64,000 nt of DNA from Pseudomonas putida (GTDB lineage: Bacteria; Pseudomonadota; Gammaproteobacteria; Pseudomonadales; Pseudomonadaceae). The translations under genes and the position numbers were made by a program. Below, piece after piece: positions 31,034-40,533 of the stretch. Below the pieces are notes generated by a model. It searched no databases, was not told the DNA's origin, and saw only the letters and a program-made list of their open reading frames with translations. Every line of letters starts with the position of its first letter. The stretch's first letter is position 1. The stretch is from assembly GCF_028682395.1 (NCBI RefSeq), contig NZ_JANHLC010000003.1, positions 248,001 through 312,000 of the forward strand. Reading direction: 5' to 3'.

Positions 31034-31565
31034 GTTTAAGGCATTCCTCACCTATTTTAGTAGTTGCCACTCTTCGCCAGATACTTATTCCATACGCACA
31101 AAAAATTCTGCAACTACCAGGCTTGTTGAGGAGGGGAGCGCTTACCCGCGCACGATACATGTTGTCCCGTACTCGCAACCCGAAAACCAAAGTTGGCTTG
31201 CTCTTTGCGAGTATAAAAAACACCTTGATCCTTCGAAGCAAATGAAGCGATAGACATGAGAGTTCAAGGTATCTCTCAAATCACTCAAGAAACTCCTGGG
31301 ACAGAGAACTCCCTCTGCCGGGTTCGACAGTGACAGGCCTGCCCTACTTGGCTGTGGCCAAAAAGCGCCCCATGCGTGCATTCGCACTCAGCCACTAGTA
31401 CGGCTTAATAACCTCGCCCCTCCCCCCCCAATAGATGACCCCACATCATCTACCCCCTGCCAATCCATCCTTTGTCAGCCCGCGGGCCGCTGACCTCTAA
31501 TGCCGAAAAATTTGAGTGGCATCGATCACTCATCTCAACAATAAAAGCTCTTCCAGGAGATTCCC
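31034..31565. other. 530-bp intergenic region with a copy of the cdiB leader
   Basis: No gene is supported. On the minus strand 31270-31330 repeats the cdiB leader block (GTCCCAGG...GAGTGATTTGAGA), with CTTCGAAGGATC at 31228-31240. The dsdX promoter should lie in the right part, but I cannot place it; AGGAG at 31556 is its ribosome site. Confidence 0.5.
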
Positions 31566-32906
31566 ATGCACAGTGCTCCCACGCTATTGCTGGTGTTGTT
31601 TTGCGCCATCCTGCTGATCGTGTTTCTGATCATCAAAGTTCGCGTCCATGCCTTTCTGGCGTTGACCGCCGCCAGTCTGGTGGTCGGTATCGGTTCCGGT
31701 ATGCCACTGGCAAAAATCGCCGCTTCCTATGAAAACGGCGTTGGTGGCACGCTCGGTTTCCTCGCCACGATCATTGGCCTGGGCGGTATTCTTGGGAAGA
31801 TTCTTGAGGAGTCAGGCGGCGCGGAGCGCATCGCCCAGACCTTGTTGCGCGCCCTGGGTAAAGAACGCGCTTCGTGGGCCATGATGCTTGTGGGGTTTAT
31901 CGCGGGTATTCCGGTATTTTTCGAGGTAGGGTTCGTTCTGCTGATTCCGCTGATCTATGTGGTCGCGAAAGAGACCAGGATCAATCTGCTCTACCTGGGC
32001 GTGCCCCTGGCCGTGTCGCTGATGGCCGTGCATTGCATGCTGCCCCCACACCCCGCCGCGATGGCGATCACCGGGATGCTCGGCGCCGATGTCGGCAAGG
32101 TCATCATGTATGGCCTGATTGTCGCGCTGCCAACGTCCATCATTGCCGGGCCACTGTGGATCAAGCTGGTCTGCAAGACGCAAGCCCCCGCCACTCAGGC
32201 AGCCTTTCTGGAAGAGCATTGCGACGACAGCACCACCCGCAACCTGCCAGGCCTGGGCGTCACGCTGCTGACCATCCTGCTGCCGCTGCTGTTGATGGTC
32301 GGCAAGAGCCTCGGCGCCGGTCTGCCCCATGAGTCGGCCGCCTTCAACGTTATTGCGTTCCTGGGCACGCCACTGATTGCGCTCTCCATTGCCGTGGTCG
32401 TGGCGTTCTGGACCTTGGGCCTGCGCCGCGGCCTGTCGATGACCGACTTGCTCGCCCACACTCAAAAGAGCCTTCCGCCCCTGGCCAGTATCCTGCTGAT
32501 CATCGGCGCCGGCGGGGCCTTCAACGGCATTCTGGTCGACAGCGGCGTGGGTGACGCGTTGGCCGGCTCGTTGACGCAGTTAAATATGAACCCCATTGTC
32601 CTGGCCTGGTTGGTGGCGGGGTTGATGCATTTTGCGGTCGGTTCGGCGACCGTCGCCATGATAAGTGCCGCCGGCATGGTCCTACCGATGCTCGGTGCGC
32701 ACCCGACCGTGAGCAAGGAAATTATCTGCGTGGCCATCGGGGCCGGCGCCATGGGCTGGACCCATGTCACGGACTCGGCGTTCTGGGTGGTCAAGGAATA
32801 CCTCGGCGTCTCACTGGCCGAGGCCTTGAAGAAGTTCACCCTGGCCACCGTACTGGCTTCATTGATCGCACTGGGGCTGACGCTGTTGCTGTCGCACGTT
32901 GTTTGA
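31566..32906 (+). CDS. dsdX: D-serine permease, GntP family (DsdX)
   Basis: 446 residues with about 12 hydrophobic helices, starting LLLVLFCAILLIVFLIIKVR, and the GntP-family signatures GLGGILGKILEESGGAERIA and MAVHCMLPPHPAAMAI. GntP-family permeases carry gluconate or related acids by proton symport; the D-serine assignment rests on the next genes, dsdA and dsdC. A good AGGAG precedes the ATG. It is 45 bases upstream of dsdA and co-directional, forming an uptake-and-degradation operon. Confidence 0.88.
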   Translation: MHSAPTLLLVLFCAILLIVFLIIKVRVHAFLALTAASLVVGIGSGMPLAKIAASYENGVGGTLGFLATIIGLGGILGKILEESGGAERIAQTLLRALGKERASWAMMLVGFIAGIPVFFEVGFVLLIPLIYVVAKETRINLLYLGVPLAVSLMAVHCMLPPHPAAMAITGMLGADVGKVIMYGLIVALPTSIIAGPLWIKLVCKTQAPATQAAFLEEHCDDSTTRNLPGLGVTLLTILLPLLLMVGKSLGAGLPHESAAFNVIAFLGTPLIALSIAVVVAFWTLGLRRGLSMTDLLAHTQKSLPPLASILLIIGAGGAFNGILVDSGVGDALAGSLTQLNMNPIVLAWLVAGLMHFAVGSATVAMISAAGMVLPMLGAHPTVSKEIICVAIGAGAMGWTHVTDSAFWVVKEYLGVSLAEALKKFTLATVLASLIALGLTLLLSHVV

Positions 32907-32951
32907 GTCAACCCGCCACTTCCAGCCTGATTGCTTAAAAGAGACGACGTT

Positions 32952-34301
32952 ATGATTTTGGGAAGAACACTTGAAAGCTGGTACACCCGCTACCCGTTGA
33001 TTCGCGATCTGGTCGCGCTGCAGGAAACCACCTGGTTCAATCCCGGCGTGGCCTCAGCGGCGCAGGCACTCGGCGATGTGGGCCTGACCGCCGCCGATGT
33101 CGCCGATGCCAGCGCTCGCCTGGAGCGTTTTGCGTCCTACCTACAACGAGCATTTCCTGAAACCCGGGACAACGGCGGCATTATCGAGTCGGATATCGTG
33201 CCTCTGCCCCATCTGCAGCAACAGCTGGGCGAACGCTACAACCAGGTCTTGAACGGTGCCCTGTGGCTCAAGCGTGACAGCCACCTGCCCATTTCCGGCT
33301 CGATCAAGGCCCGTGGCGGGATCTACGAAGTGCTCAAGCACGCCGAGGACCTGGCCCTGGCCGGCAGCCTACTGACTCTGGAGGATGACTACGCCCTACT
33401 GGACAGCGAAAAGGCCCGGGCCTTTTTCGGCCAATACAAGATCGCCGTCGGCTCGACCGGCAATCTCGGCATGTCCATCGGCATCATGGGCGCGGCATTG
33501 GGCTTCCAGGTGACGGTGCATATGTCGGCGGATGCCCGCCAATGGAAGAAGGACAAGCTGCGCGCCCACGGTGTGACGGTGGTCGAGTACGCCAGCGACT
33601 ACAGCGTGGCCGTAGCCCAAGGCCGCAAACAGGCGGAGGCGGACCCGAGCTGCCACTTTGTCGACGATGAAAACTCGGTCAACCTGTTCCTCGGCTATTC
33701 AGTCGCCGCCGAGCGCCTCAAACACCAATTGGCGGCGGCCAACATCCGCGTGGACGCACAGCACCCGCTGTTCGTTTATCTGCCCTGCGGCGTCGGCGGC
33801 GCGCCGGGCGGCGTGGCCTTTGGCCTGAAGTTAGCCTTCGGAGATGCCGTGCACTGTGTCTTCGCCGAACCCACCCATTCGCCCTGCATGCTGCTGGGCG
33901 TCTACACCGGGCTGCACGATGAAGTCAGCGTGCAGGATTTTGGCATCGATAACGTGACCGCCGCCGACGGCCTCGCCGTTGGGCGGGCTTCCGGTTTTGT
34001 CGGCAAGGCCATGCAGCGTTTGCTCGACGGTTTCTACACCGTCAGCGATGCAGAAATGTACTGCCTGCTGGCCCTGATGGAACGCCACGAAGGCCAGCGC
34101 CTGGAACCCTCCGCCCTGGCCGGCGTGCCTGGGATCGCCCGGGTCCAGGCCGATCCGGCCTATCTGGCCCGCGCCGGTCTGAACCGCCAGGCCATGGCTC
34201 AGGCGACCCATCTGGTCTGGGCAACGGGTGGCAACATGGTACCTGGCGAAGAGATGGAGGCTTACCTGGCCAAAGGCCGTGAACTGCTCACTCAGGGTTG
34301 A
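32952..34301 (+). CDS. dsdA: D-serine ammonia-lyase (dehydratase)
   Basis: 449 residues, a PLP enzyme of fold type II that converts D-serine to pyruvate and ammonia, detoxifying it and using it as carbon and nitrogen source. The PLP lysine is Lys119 in [10 protein letters not shown], and the phosphate-binding Gly loop is [10 protein letters not shown]. The segment [20 protein letters not shown] is conserved in the DsdA family. ATG 32952 is chosen over the longer open frame because it begins the family's conserved N-terminus ([10 protein letters not shown]). Length equals E. coli DsdA. Confidence 0.95.
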   Translation: MILGRTLESWYTRYPLIRDLVALQETTWFNPGVASAAQALGDVGLTAADVADASARLERFASYLQRAFPETRDNGGIIESDIVPLPHLQQQLGERYNQVLNGALWLKRDSHLPISGSIKARGGIYEVLKHAEDLALAGSLLTLEDDYALLDSEKARAFFGQYKIAVGSTGNLGMSIGIMGAALGFQVTVHMSADARQWKKDKLRAHGVTVVEYASDYSVAVAQGRKQAEADPSCHFVDDENSVNLFLGYSVAAERLKHQLAAANIRVDAQHPLFVYLPCGVGGAPGGVAFGLKLAFGDAVHCVFAEPTHSPCMLLGVYTGLHDEVSVQDFGIDNVTAADGLAVGRASGFVGKAMQRLLDGFYTVSDAEMYCLLALMERHEGQRLEPSALAGVPGIARVQADPAYLARAGLNRQAMAQATHLVWATGGNMVPGEEMEAYLAKGRELLTQG

Positions 34302-34451
34302 TAAACCGAGCCGCTTAAACGCCAGCGAAGGCGTGCACATATAGGCGTAAAACCGGATGTGGCAAGATAAGCGACCTGCCATTTCCGGTGCGTTTTCTCC
34401 TCGAGGAAGACGCCTATCGCTACAACGCTTGTGAGCCTGAGGGACACTACC

Positions 34452-35408
34452 GTGCTCAACCTGCCGCCTCGTATCAGCTCCAGGCTCAACAGCAGCCAAT
34501 TCGCCAACCTGCACACCTTCCTGGTTGCCGCCCGCCATCTGAGCTTCGCCCGTGCGGCCGAGGAGCTGTGCCTAACGGCCAGCGCCGTGAGTCACCGGAT
34601 CAGCCGTCTGGAGGCGGCACTGTCGATGAAGCTGTTCCAGCGCCTGACCCGGCAGGTCAGCCTGACCGACGAAGGGGAGCGAATCTTCGAAATCCTCCAG
34701 CAGGCGATGGGCGAACTGTCCGAGGCCCTGGAGCAGTCGTCCCAGGCGGACATTGCCGGCTCCATCGCCCTCTATGTCAGGCCCTCGGTGGCCCAGTGCT
34801 GGCTGGTGCCGCGACTCGCCGACTTTGTCGAGCGCTACCCCCTGGTCTCGCTGGATCTGCGGGTAGGCAATGACAACGTCGACTTTCGCACCCGCAAGAT
34901 CGACCTGGCCCTGTACTACGCCAATGGTGAATTTCCCGGGCTGACCAGCCACAAGCTGATGCGCGAGCAACTGGCCCCGGTCTGCAGCCCTGAATATGCG
35001 CAACGCCACCGTCTGCTCGAAGACCCCGAGAATCTGCGGCACTGCACCACCCTGCATGACTCCCTCGCCTGGGACCATGCGGCCTACGATGCGGAATGGA
35101 CCTTATGGGCCGAGCAAAACCGTCTGTTGGCCGCCCTGCCGAAACGCACCCTGACCTTCGATCGCTCCGACCTGAGCGTCACTGCCGCCATGAACCACGC
35201 TGGCATCGCCATCGGCCGTCAGCAGTTGGTGCAAAAGCGCGTGGATCGCGGCGAGCTGGTACTGCCTCTTGGCGGGTTCAGCCGCTCGGGCCACTACGAT
35301 TACTACCTGGTTCATCCACCGCTCAATGCCATCCCCAAGCGCCTGCAGGTTTTTATGAACTGGCTGAAGGCATGTGCACAGCAATCATCCCTGCAAGCCA
35401 GTCCCTGA
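34452..35408 (+). CDS. dsdC: LysR-type regulator DsdC
   Basis: 318 residues. The winged HTH (FANLHTFLVAARHLSFARAA, then LTASAVSHRISRLE) and the effector domain strongly resemble E. coli DsdC (RPSVAQCWLVPRLADFVERY, TFDRSDLSVTAAMNHAG), the D-serine-responsive activator. GTG 34452 has GAGGGA eight bases upstream and is preferred over GTG 34431, which has none. In E. coli dsdC is divergent from dsdXA; here it follows dsdA on the same strand after 150 bp, so regulation may be arranged differently. Confidence 0.88.
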   Translation: MLNLPPRISSRLNSSQFANLHTFLVAARHLSFARAAEELCLTASAVSHRISRLEAALSMKLFQRLTRQVSLTDEGERIFEILQQAMGELSEALEQSSQADIAGSIALYVRPSVAQCWLVPRLADFVERYPLVSLDLRVGNDNVDFRTRKIDLALYYANGEFPGLTSHKLMREQLAPVCSPEYAQRHRLLEDPENLRHCTTLHDSLAWDHAAYDAEWTLWAEQNRLLAALPKRTLTFDRSDLSVTAAMNHAGIAIGRQQLVQKRVDRGELVLPLGGFSRSGHYDYYLVHPPLNAIPKRLQVFMNWLKACAQQSSLQASP

Positions 35409-35423
35409 ACGATGCCCAAGGCG

Positions 35424-36194
35424 TTAAAGACTCTGTCTCACTTGGCACTTGGGATAGGTCGAACAGCCCCAAAACTGCTTGCCTGCGTTCGCCCCTGACT
35501 TCACGGTACGAATCAACAGTTCGCTACCGCATTGAGGGCATTGGCGCTGTGTACCAGGGTCGCTGCGCTGCTTGAGGTTCTGCACATGTTCACGATGAGT
35601 GGCAAATGTCGGTGCGCGACGGTTGGCTTGCAGGACATACATCAGCGCATCGACTTCGACCTCGCGAAACACCGGCTGCTTGAATGACTTTATATAACGG
35701 ACAAAGCCAGTACCTCGGGTGACGTTCGCCGGCATCTGGGTCTTGAAAGTACTGCCGCCGACAAAGCTGATCACCGAGTGCAGGTACTCAGTATCAATAC
35801 CCAGCGTGGCTTCCAGAGCCTTGAGATGCTTGTAGTTCTGGCGCAAAGGATTCTGGAACCTATAGGTGCGCTTATAGAGCTTCTGCGTCCATTGCGCCTG
35901 CTTTTCCGTGCCGAAGATCCAGCCGCTCATATTCTTCGTTTCCAGCACGAAGATGCCATAGGGCGAGATAAACACATGGTCGATCTGCGTGGTGCCGTCG
36001 GGTGTATCCAGGGTAACGTTGTGCAGGCGGCGATAGATCCTGTTATCAAGCTGCCAGTGGGCAAACAGGCGCACCCACAACTCACCCCAAAGCCCTTTGG
36101 CCCAGCGTGTTTTACAGAGGGTAACGAGCAGTAAAAGCGGCAGAGCCCAACTAAGGGTGCCCCAAAGTTGCGAGATGATCGGCGTGAAGTCCAT
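35424..36194 (-). CDS. NERD-domain nuclease-like protein with topoisomerase zinc finger
   Basis: 256 residues. An N-terminal membrane helix (LSWALPLLLLVTLCKTRW) is followed by a NERD domain with the restriction-like core (IDHVFISPYGIFVLETKNMSG; D and ExK motif). The C-terminus is a topoisomerase-type C4 zinc finger (CPQCGSELLIRT, then FWGCSTYPKC). NERD proteins are predicted nucleases linked to DNA processing or defence; the biological role is unknown. It converges with dsdC, leaving only 15 bases between stops. Confidence 0.85.
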   Translation of the reverse strand: MDFTPIISQLWGTLSWALPLLLLVTLCKTRWAKGLWGELWVRLFAHWQLDNRIYRRLHNVTLDTPDGTTQIDHVFISPYGIFVLETKNMSGWIFGTEKQAQWTQKLYKRTYRFQNPLRQNYKHLKALEATLGIDTEYLHSVISFVGGSTFKTQMPANVTRGTGFVRYIKSFKQPVFREVEVDALMYVLQANRRAPTFATHREHVQNLKQRSDPGTQRQCPQCGSELLIRTVKSGANAGKQFWGCSTYPKCQVRQSL

Positions 36195-36311
36195 TTCCTA
36201 CCCTTTTGTGTTGTTGGCTGGCAGCCTGCCCTTAAAAAGCCAGAAAGAAAATGACCGCCTAGATAAACAGTGCCAAATCCACAAGGCCAAGGCATCACTA
36301 CCGTCCACCTG

Positions 36312-36815
36312 CTAAGCCGGCGTCGACAGCTCGGCCGTATTAGGCAAAACCAGCTTGGTCAGCAACCCGACCGCCAGCGTCGAGACTACAAAGAGCACGG
36401 CGATCCACCAGGAATACTCAAACACCGGTTTTTTCGCGCTCGCGTTGATCGCCACGGCCAAGGCCAGTGTCCACAGCGTGGACAGACCACCGCCAGCAAT
36501 CGCCAGCCAATACCACGACTGGCGGCTGCGTAACCTCGTCTTGCTCAGTGATACCCACAGGGCAAACACGAAGAACGGGATAAAGAAGACCAGCTCGACA
36601 ATCAGCGGGGTCATCAGCACTCCGACCAACACCTCGCCGCCCCGCACTTCACCCAACAGCCGGGGCTGCGAGAACAATGCGGCCAACTGACGTACCAGCA
36701 ACACCGGGATAGCCGCAAAGCCCACAAACAGGGGGCAAAACAGCAGGGTTAAAAATACCTTCCAACGGGGATACTTCTGCTCGGTCACCGGGCTGTCCTT
36801 GCGCATGCTGATCAT
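36312..36815 (-). CDS. hypothetical membrane protein
   Basis: 167 residues with four hydrophobic helices (VFLTLLFCPLFVGFAAIPVL; VLMTPLIVELVFFIPFFVFA; WLAIAGGGLSTLWTLALAVA; IAVLFVVSTLAVGLLTKLVL) and a short basic start. No family is recognised. ATG 36815 is used; ATG 36806 is equally possible. It lies between the NERD gene and the YcaC gene on the same strand without overlap. Confidence 0.65.
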   Translation of the reverse strand: MISMRKDSPVTEQKYPRWKVFLTLLFCPLFVGFAAIPVLLVRQLAALFSQPRLLGEVRGGEVLVGVLMTPLIVELVFFIPFFVFALWVSLSKTRLRSRQSWYWLAIAGGGLSTLWTLALAVAINASAKKPVFEYSWWIAVLFVVSTLAVGLLTKLVLPNTAELSTPA

Positions 36816-36898
36816 CGAATTGTGCCCCGGCTGATTGAACGTCGTTCAGCCTGTTGGAGATAGGCAGCATGCCGCATTGGGGCCTGGGCTCCAATGCA

Positions 36899-36922
36899 AA
36901 ATCCCGCACTCAAGCGGGATTC
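36899..36922 (-). terminator. terminator of the YcaC gene
   Basis: On the minus strand AATCCCGC-TTGAGT-GCGGGATT followed by TTG forms an 8-bp stem 25 bases beyond the stop. Confidence 0.75.
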
Positions 36923-36946
36923 TGCAGGTTGGCTGTGCTCGATCAA

Positions 36947-37573
36947 TCAGCGGGCAGTCAATGCCGAGTAGCTGTTCATCAGGTTGCGATAGTTGGGGAT
37001 GCGCTGGGACAGCAGGTTGCCCAGGCCCTCGATATCGTTGCGCCAGTCGCGGTGCAACTCACAGGCCACCGAGAACCAGTTCATCATCTGTGCACCCGCC
37101 TGGGTCATGCGGTTCCAGGCCGCCTGCTGCACGGTGGTGTTGAAGGTGCCGGAGGCATCGGTCACCACAAACACCTCAAAGCCTTCGGCCAGGGCCGACA
37201 GCGTCGGGAAGGTCACGCAGACATCGGTAACCACGCCGGCGATGATCAGTTGCTTGCGCCCGGTCGCCTTGATCGCCTTGACGAAGTCTTCGTTGTCCCA
37301 GGCATTGATCTGGCCGGGACGCAGGATATACGGCGCATCCGGGAACATCTCCTTGAGCTCCGGCACCAGCGGGCCATTGGGGCCCTGCTCGAAGCTGGTA
37401 GTCAGGATGGTCGGCAGTTCGAAGAATTTGGCCAGGTCCGCCAGGGCCAGCACGTTGTTCTTGAACTCGTTGGGCGAGAAATCCTGCACCAGGGAAATCA
37501 AACCGGTCTGGTGGTCGACCAGCAGTACCACAGCGTCATCTTTGTTCAGGCGGTTGTAGGTGAAGTTGCTCAT
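36947..37573 (-). CDS. isochorismatase-family hydrolase, YcaC type
   Basis: 208 residues from ATG 37573 (MSNFTYNRLN); an upstream in-frame ATG at 37615 is less likely. The cysteine-hydrolase fold shows Asp20 (LLVDHQTGLI), the AWDNEDFVKA segment and nucleophile Cys119 (AGVVTDVCV). Similarity to E. coli YcaC is high through DASGTFN and ACELHRDWRND. The substrate of YcaC is not known. The gene is divergent from the GMC oxidoreductase at 37872, so it may belong to that catabolic cluster. Confidence 0.9.
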   Translation of the reverse strand: MSNFTYNRLNKDDAVVLLVDHQTGLISLVQDFSPNEFKNNVLALADLAKFFELPTILTTSFEQGPNGPLVPELKEMFPDAPYILRPGQINAWDNEDFVKAIKATGRKQLIIAGVVTDVCVTFPTLSALAEGFEVFVVTDASGTFNTTVQQAAWNRMTQAGAQMMNWFSVACELHRDWRNDIEGLGNLLSQRIPNYRNLMNSYSALTAR

Positions 37574-37871
37574 GGCTGCATCCTTTTCTTGAGTGAGGTT
37601 GGGGCTGTCGTTCAATGTGGGCTCAGATTAGGCGTCCACTCAAAAAGGAAAAAGCCGCTGGAAACGGTTTAACTGTCAACTCATTAGAGACAATAAGCGC
37701 GCCCTTCCCGCAACTGTTCCAGGCCCCTGGCCTGAAGCTTGCAACTTGGCCTGGGGCAAATTGGCAACGACAGACAAGAATCTGGCCGACAGAATCAATC
37801 TCCACCGGCCGGTACGGGGTTGAATGGCTACACGCTTATTCGCGCTAGCCCCCCCTAAACGAGGCCAAGAC

Positions 37872-39551
37872 ATGCCACACCAGGAATATGACTACATCGT
37901 GATCGGCGCCGGCTCGGCGGGCTGCGTGGTCGCGGCCCGGCTGATCCAGCAGAATGCCGGCAGCGTGTTGCTGCTCGAAGCCGGCGGCAAGGACAGCAGC
38001 CCCTTTCATACGATCCCAGCCACGGTGGTCAAGGTCTTCCAGCAGAAGTCCTGGCCCTACATGACCGTCGCCCAGCCCCACTGCAACAACCGCGAGATGA
38101 TCATTGCCCAGGGCAAGGTCCTGGGCGGTGGCAGCTCGGTCAATGGCATGATCTATATCCGCGGCCAGCGCGAGGACTACGACGAATGGAGCAGCACCTG
38201 GGGCTGCTATGGCTGGAGCTATGACGACCTGCTGCCTTACTTCAAGAAATCCGAGGCCAACGAAAGCCTGGGCGATCACTACCACGGCCAGCACGGCGTG
38301 CTGCCGGTCAGCGAAAACCGCTACCGTCACCCGATGACCATGGCCTTTGTCCGGGCCGGCCAGGAGATGGGCCTGCCCTATGTCAACGACTTCAACGGCG
38401 CCAGCCAGGCCGGCATCGGCTTCTACCAGACCACCACGCACAAGGGCGCTCGCGCCAGCACCGCGCGGACCTTCCTCAAATCGGTCCAGGACAATAGCCG
38501 CCTGACCCTGGTCACCGACGCCCTCGCCCACAAGATCATCGTCAGCAAAGGTCGCGCCAGCGGCGTGGTCTTCAGCGAAAAAGGCGGCGCGCCCATCACC
38601 GCCAAAGCCCGCAAGGAAGTCATCCTCAGCGCCGGCGCCTTGAGCAGCCCGAAGATCCTGATGCTCTCGGGTATCGGCCCGAAAGAACACCTGTCGAGCC
38701 TGGGCATCGAGACCCTGATCGACCTGCCGGTGGGCGAGAACCTGCACGACCACTTGCATCTGTCGCTCAACGCCACCACCCACGCGCAGAACAGCCTGCT
38801 GGGCGAAGACAAGGGCCTGCGCGGCGCCAAGCACATGCTGCAGTGGCTGGTTCATCGCGGCGGCCTGCTGACCAGCAACGTCCTGGAAGGCGGCGGCTTT
38901 GTCGACAGCCAGGGCGTGGGCCGCCCGGATATCCAGTTCATGTTCCTGCCGGTCCTGGATAACTTCGACAACACCCCCGGTGAAGCGCCACCGGCGGCCG
39001 AACACGGCTTCACGGTCAAGGTCGGGCACCTGCGGCCCAAGGCGCGCGGCACCCTCAGGTTGCGCAGCACCAACCCGGCAGACCTGCCGCTGATCGACCC
39101 CAACTATCTGGGCCATCCAGACGATCTCCAGGGCCAGATCCGCGCCGTGCAAACCGGCCTGAAACTGATGCAGCAACCGGCGCTTAAATCGCTGATCAAG
39201 AAGATCACGGCCCCCGAAGGGATCGACTGGCAGGACACCGCCGGCATCGAGGCCTTTGTGCGCAAGGGCATCAAGACCGTCTATCACCCCGGCGGCAGTT
39301 GCCGCATGGGCAGTGACCCGCAGGACTCGGTGGTCGACCTGCAACTGCGGGTGCACGGCGTCAGCAACCTGCGGGTAATGGACCTGTCCATCTGCCCGCA
39401 GATCGCCAGCGGCAATACCAATGCCCAGGCAATCATGCTCGGCGAACGCGGGGCCGATCTGATTCTCGGTCAGTTGCTCCCGGCGCTCACGGCACCTGAA
39501 ACGGCCTCGTTGGTCCAGGCGCCTTTGGCGCTCGCCGAAACCCGCCGCTAA
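37872..39551 (+). CDS. GMC-family FAD alcohol dehydrogenase (choline dehydrogenase-like)
   Basis: 559 residues. The FAD-binding start is YDYIVIGAGSAGCVVAARL; GMC signatures follow (GKVLGGGSSVNGMIYIRGQ; SAGALSSPKILMLSGIGP). The catalytic His472 lies in YHPGGSCRMG, with the partner residue in ASGNTNAQA. Such enzymes oxidise primary alcohols to aldehydes, passing electrons to the respiratory chain. ATG 37872 has GAGG eight bases upstream. With the aldehyde dehydrogenase two genes downstream it forms an alcohol-to-acid route; the substrate cannot be read from sequence. Confidence 0.88.
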   Translation: MPHQEYDYIVIGAGSAGCVVAARLIQQNAGSVLLLEAGGKDSSPFHTIPATVVKVFQQKSWPYMTVAQPHCNNREMIIAQGKVLGGGSSVNGMIYIRGQREDYDEWSSTWGCYGWSYDDLLPYFKKSEANESLGDHYHGQHGVLPVSENRYRHPMTMAFVRAGQEMGLPYVNDFNGASQAGIGFYQTTTHKGARASTARTFLKSVQDNSRLTLVTDALAHKIIVSKGRASGVVFSEKGGAPITAKARKEVILSAGALSSPKILMLSGIGPKEHLSSLGIETLIDLPVGENLHDHLHLSLNATTHAQNSLLGEDKGLRGAKHMLQWLVHRGGLLTSNVLEGGGFVDSQGVGRPDIQFMFLPVLDNFDNTPGEAPPAAEHGFTVKVGHLRPKARGTLRLRSTNPADLPLIDPNYLGHPDDLQGQIRAVQTGLKLMQQPALKSLIKKITAPEGIDWQDTAGIEAFVRKGIKTVYHPGGSCRMGSDPQDSVVDLQLRVHGVSNLRVMDLSICPQIASGNTNAQAIMLGERGADLILGQLLPALTAPETASLVQAPLALAETRR

Positions 39552-39619
39552 TCCTCCCTGTCTCGCCCTAGGTGCTGTTGCGCCGGGGCGAGCTACACCC
39601 CGGATAAAGAAGCCTACCT

Positions 39620-40519
39620 ATGCACATTCTCATTCTGCGTTACCGCAAAACCGCAGCATTGCTCCTGTCCCTGGTCGGCCTGCTGGCCAGCCAGGCCCAA
39701 GCCACCGAAGGCGGCGGCGGTGCCTATGCCAACGGCAGCGAAGGTTTCATGACTGGCGCCCTGCCGCCGCCCGGCAACTACCTGGTCAGCTACAACACCT
39801 TCTACACCGCCAATCGCTTCGCCAACGCCAACCCCGCGTTCGACAATTTCAAGGTCAGCACCACCGCCACCATCCTGCGGGGCATCCATGTTAGCGAGAA
39901 GCAGATCCTGGGCGGCAACTGGGCCATGCACGCGTTTCTGGTGGCTGCCGATGTCGACGTCAACTTTGGTGGCGGCACCCGCCAGGCGAGGGCCGGCATG
40001 GGCGACTTTATCTTCGACCCCTTTGCCATCGGCTGGCACAGCGGCAACTGGCACTGGATCGTCGGCATGGATATCTACCTGCCGACCGGGCGCTACGACA
40101 AAAACCAGCTGGCCAATATCGGCCGCAACTACGTCACCCTCGAACCACTGTTCGCCTTCACCTACCGCAACCCCGAGGGCTACGAGTTCTCGATGAAGAG
40201 CATGTTCGACCATAACTACGAGAACGACGACACCCGCTATCGCTCGGGCAACGAACTGCATGCCGACTTTGTCGCCGCCAAGCATTTCGGCAACTGGGGC
40301 GTTGGTGTCGGCGGCTATGTCTACCGCCAGGTCAGCGGCGACAGCGGCGAAGGCGCGATGCTCGGCGACTTCCGCGGCCGCGCCGTGGGCCTGGGTCCGC
40401 AACTGTCCTACACCACCGCGTCCGGCCTGAATATCCAGGGCCATTACCAGCATGAGTTCGATGTGCAGAACCGCCCCGAAGGCGACAAGTTCTGGCTGAA
40501 CATCGCCATCCCTCTTTGA
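39620..40519 (+). CDS. SphA/phenol MetA-like outer-membrane protein
   Basis: 299 residues with a signal peptide (KTAALLLSLVGLLASQAQA) and a beta-barrel-like body ending FWLNIAIPL. It matches the MetA-pathway/SphA outer-membrane family (PF13557-type), proteins found beside catabolic genes for hydrophobic alcohols, phenols and sphingoid compounds and presumed to aid uptake. It lies between an alcohol dehydrogenase and an aldehyde dehydrogenase, which supports a role in bringing in their substrate. Confidence 0.82.
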   Translation: MHILILRYRKTAALLLSLVGLLASQAQATEGGGGAYANGSEGFMTGALPPPGNYLVSYNTFYTANRFANANPAFDNFKVSTTATILRGIHVSEKQILGGNWAMHAFLVAADVDVNFGGGTRQARAGMGDFIFDPFAIGWHSGNWHWIVGMDIYLPTGRYDKNQLANIGRNYVTLEPLFAFTYRNPEGYEFSMKSMFDHNYENDDTRYRSGNELHADFVAAKHFGNWGVGVGGYVYRQVSGDSGEGAMLGDFRGRAVGLGPQLSYTTASGLNIQGHYQHEFDVQNRPEGDKFWLNIAIPL

Positions 40520-40533
40520 TTGTGGAGCCCCTT

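Noticed and set aside
31142..31387. Minus-strand 81-codon frame between tRNA and dsdX
   Set aside because: It overlaps the cdiB-leader-like repeat, has biased Arg/Ser/Trp content typical of chance frames and no start signal.
39562..39592. Terminator between the GMC and SphA genes
   Set aside because: CTCGCCC...GGGGCGAG can pair but has a 16-base loop and no U-run, and the genes appear to be one operon.
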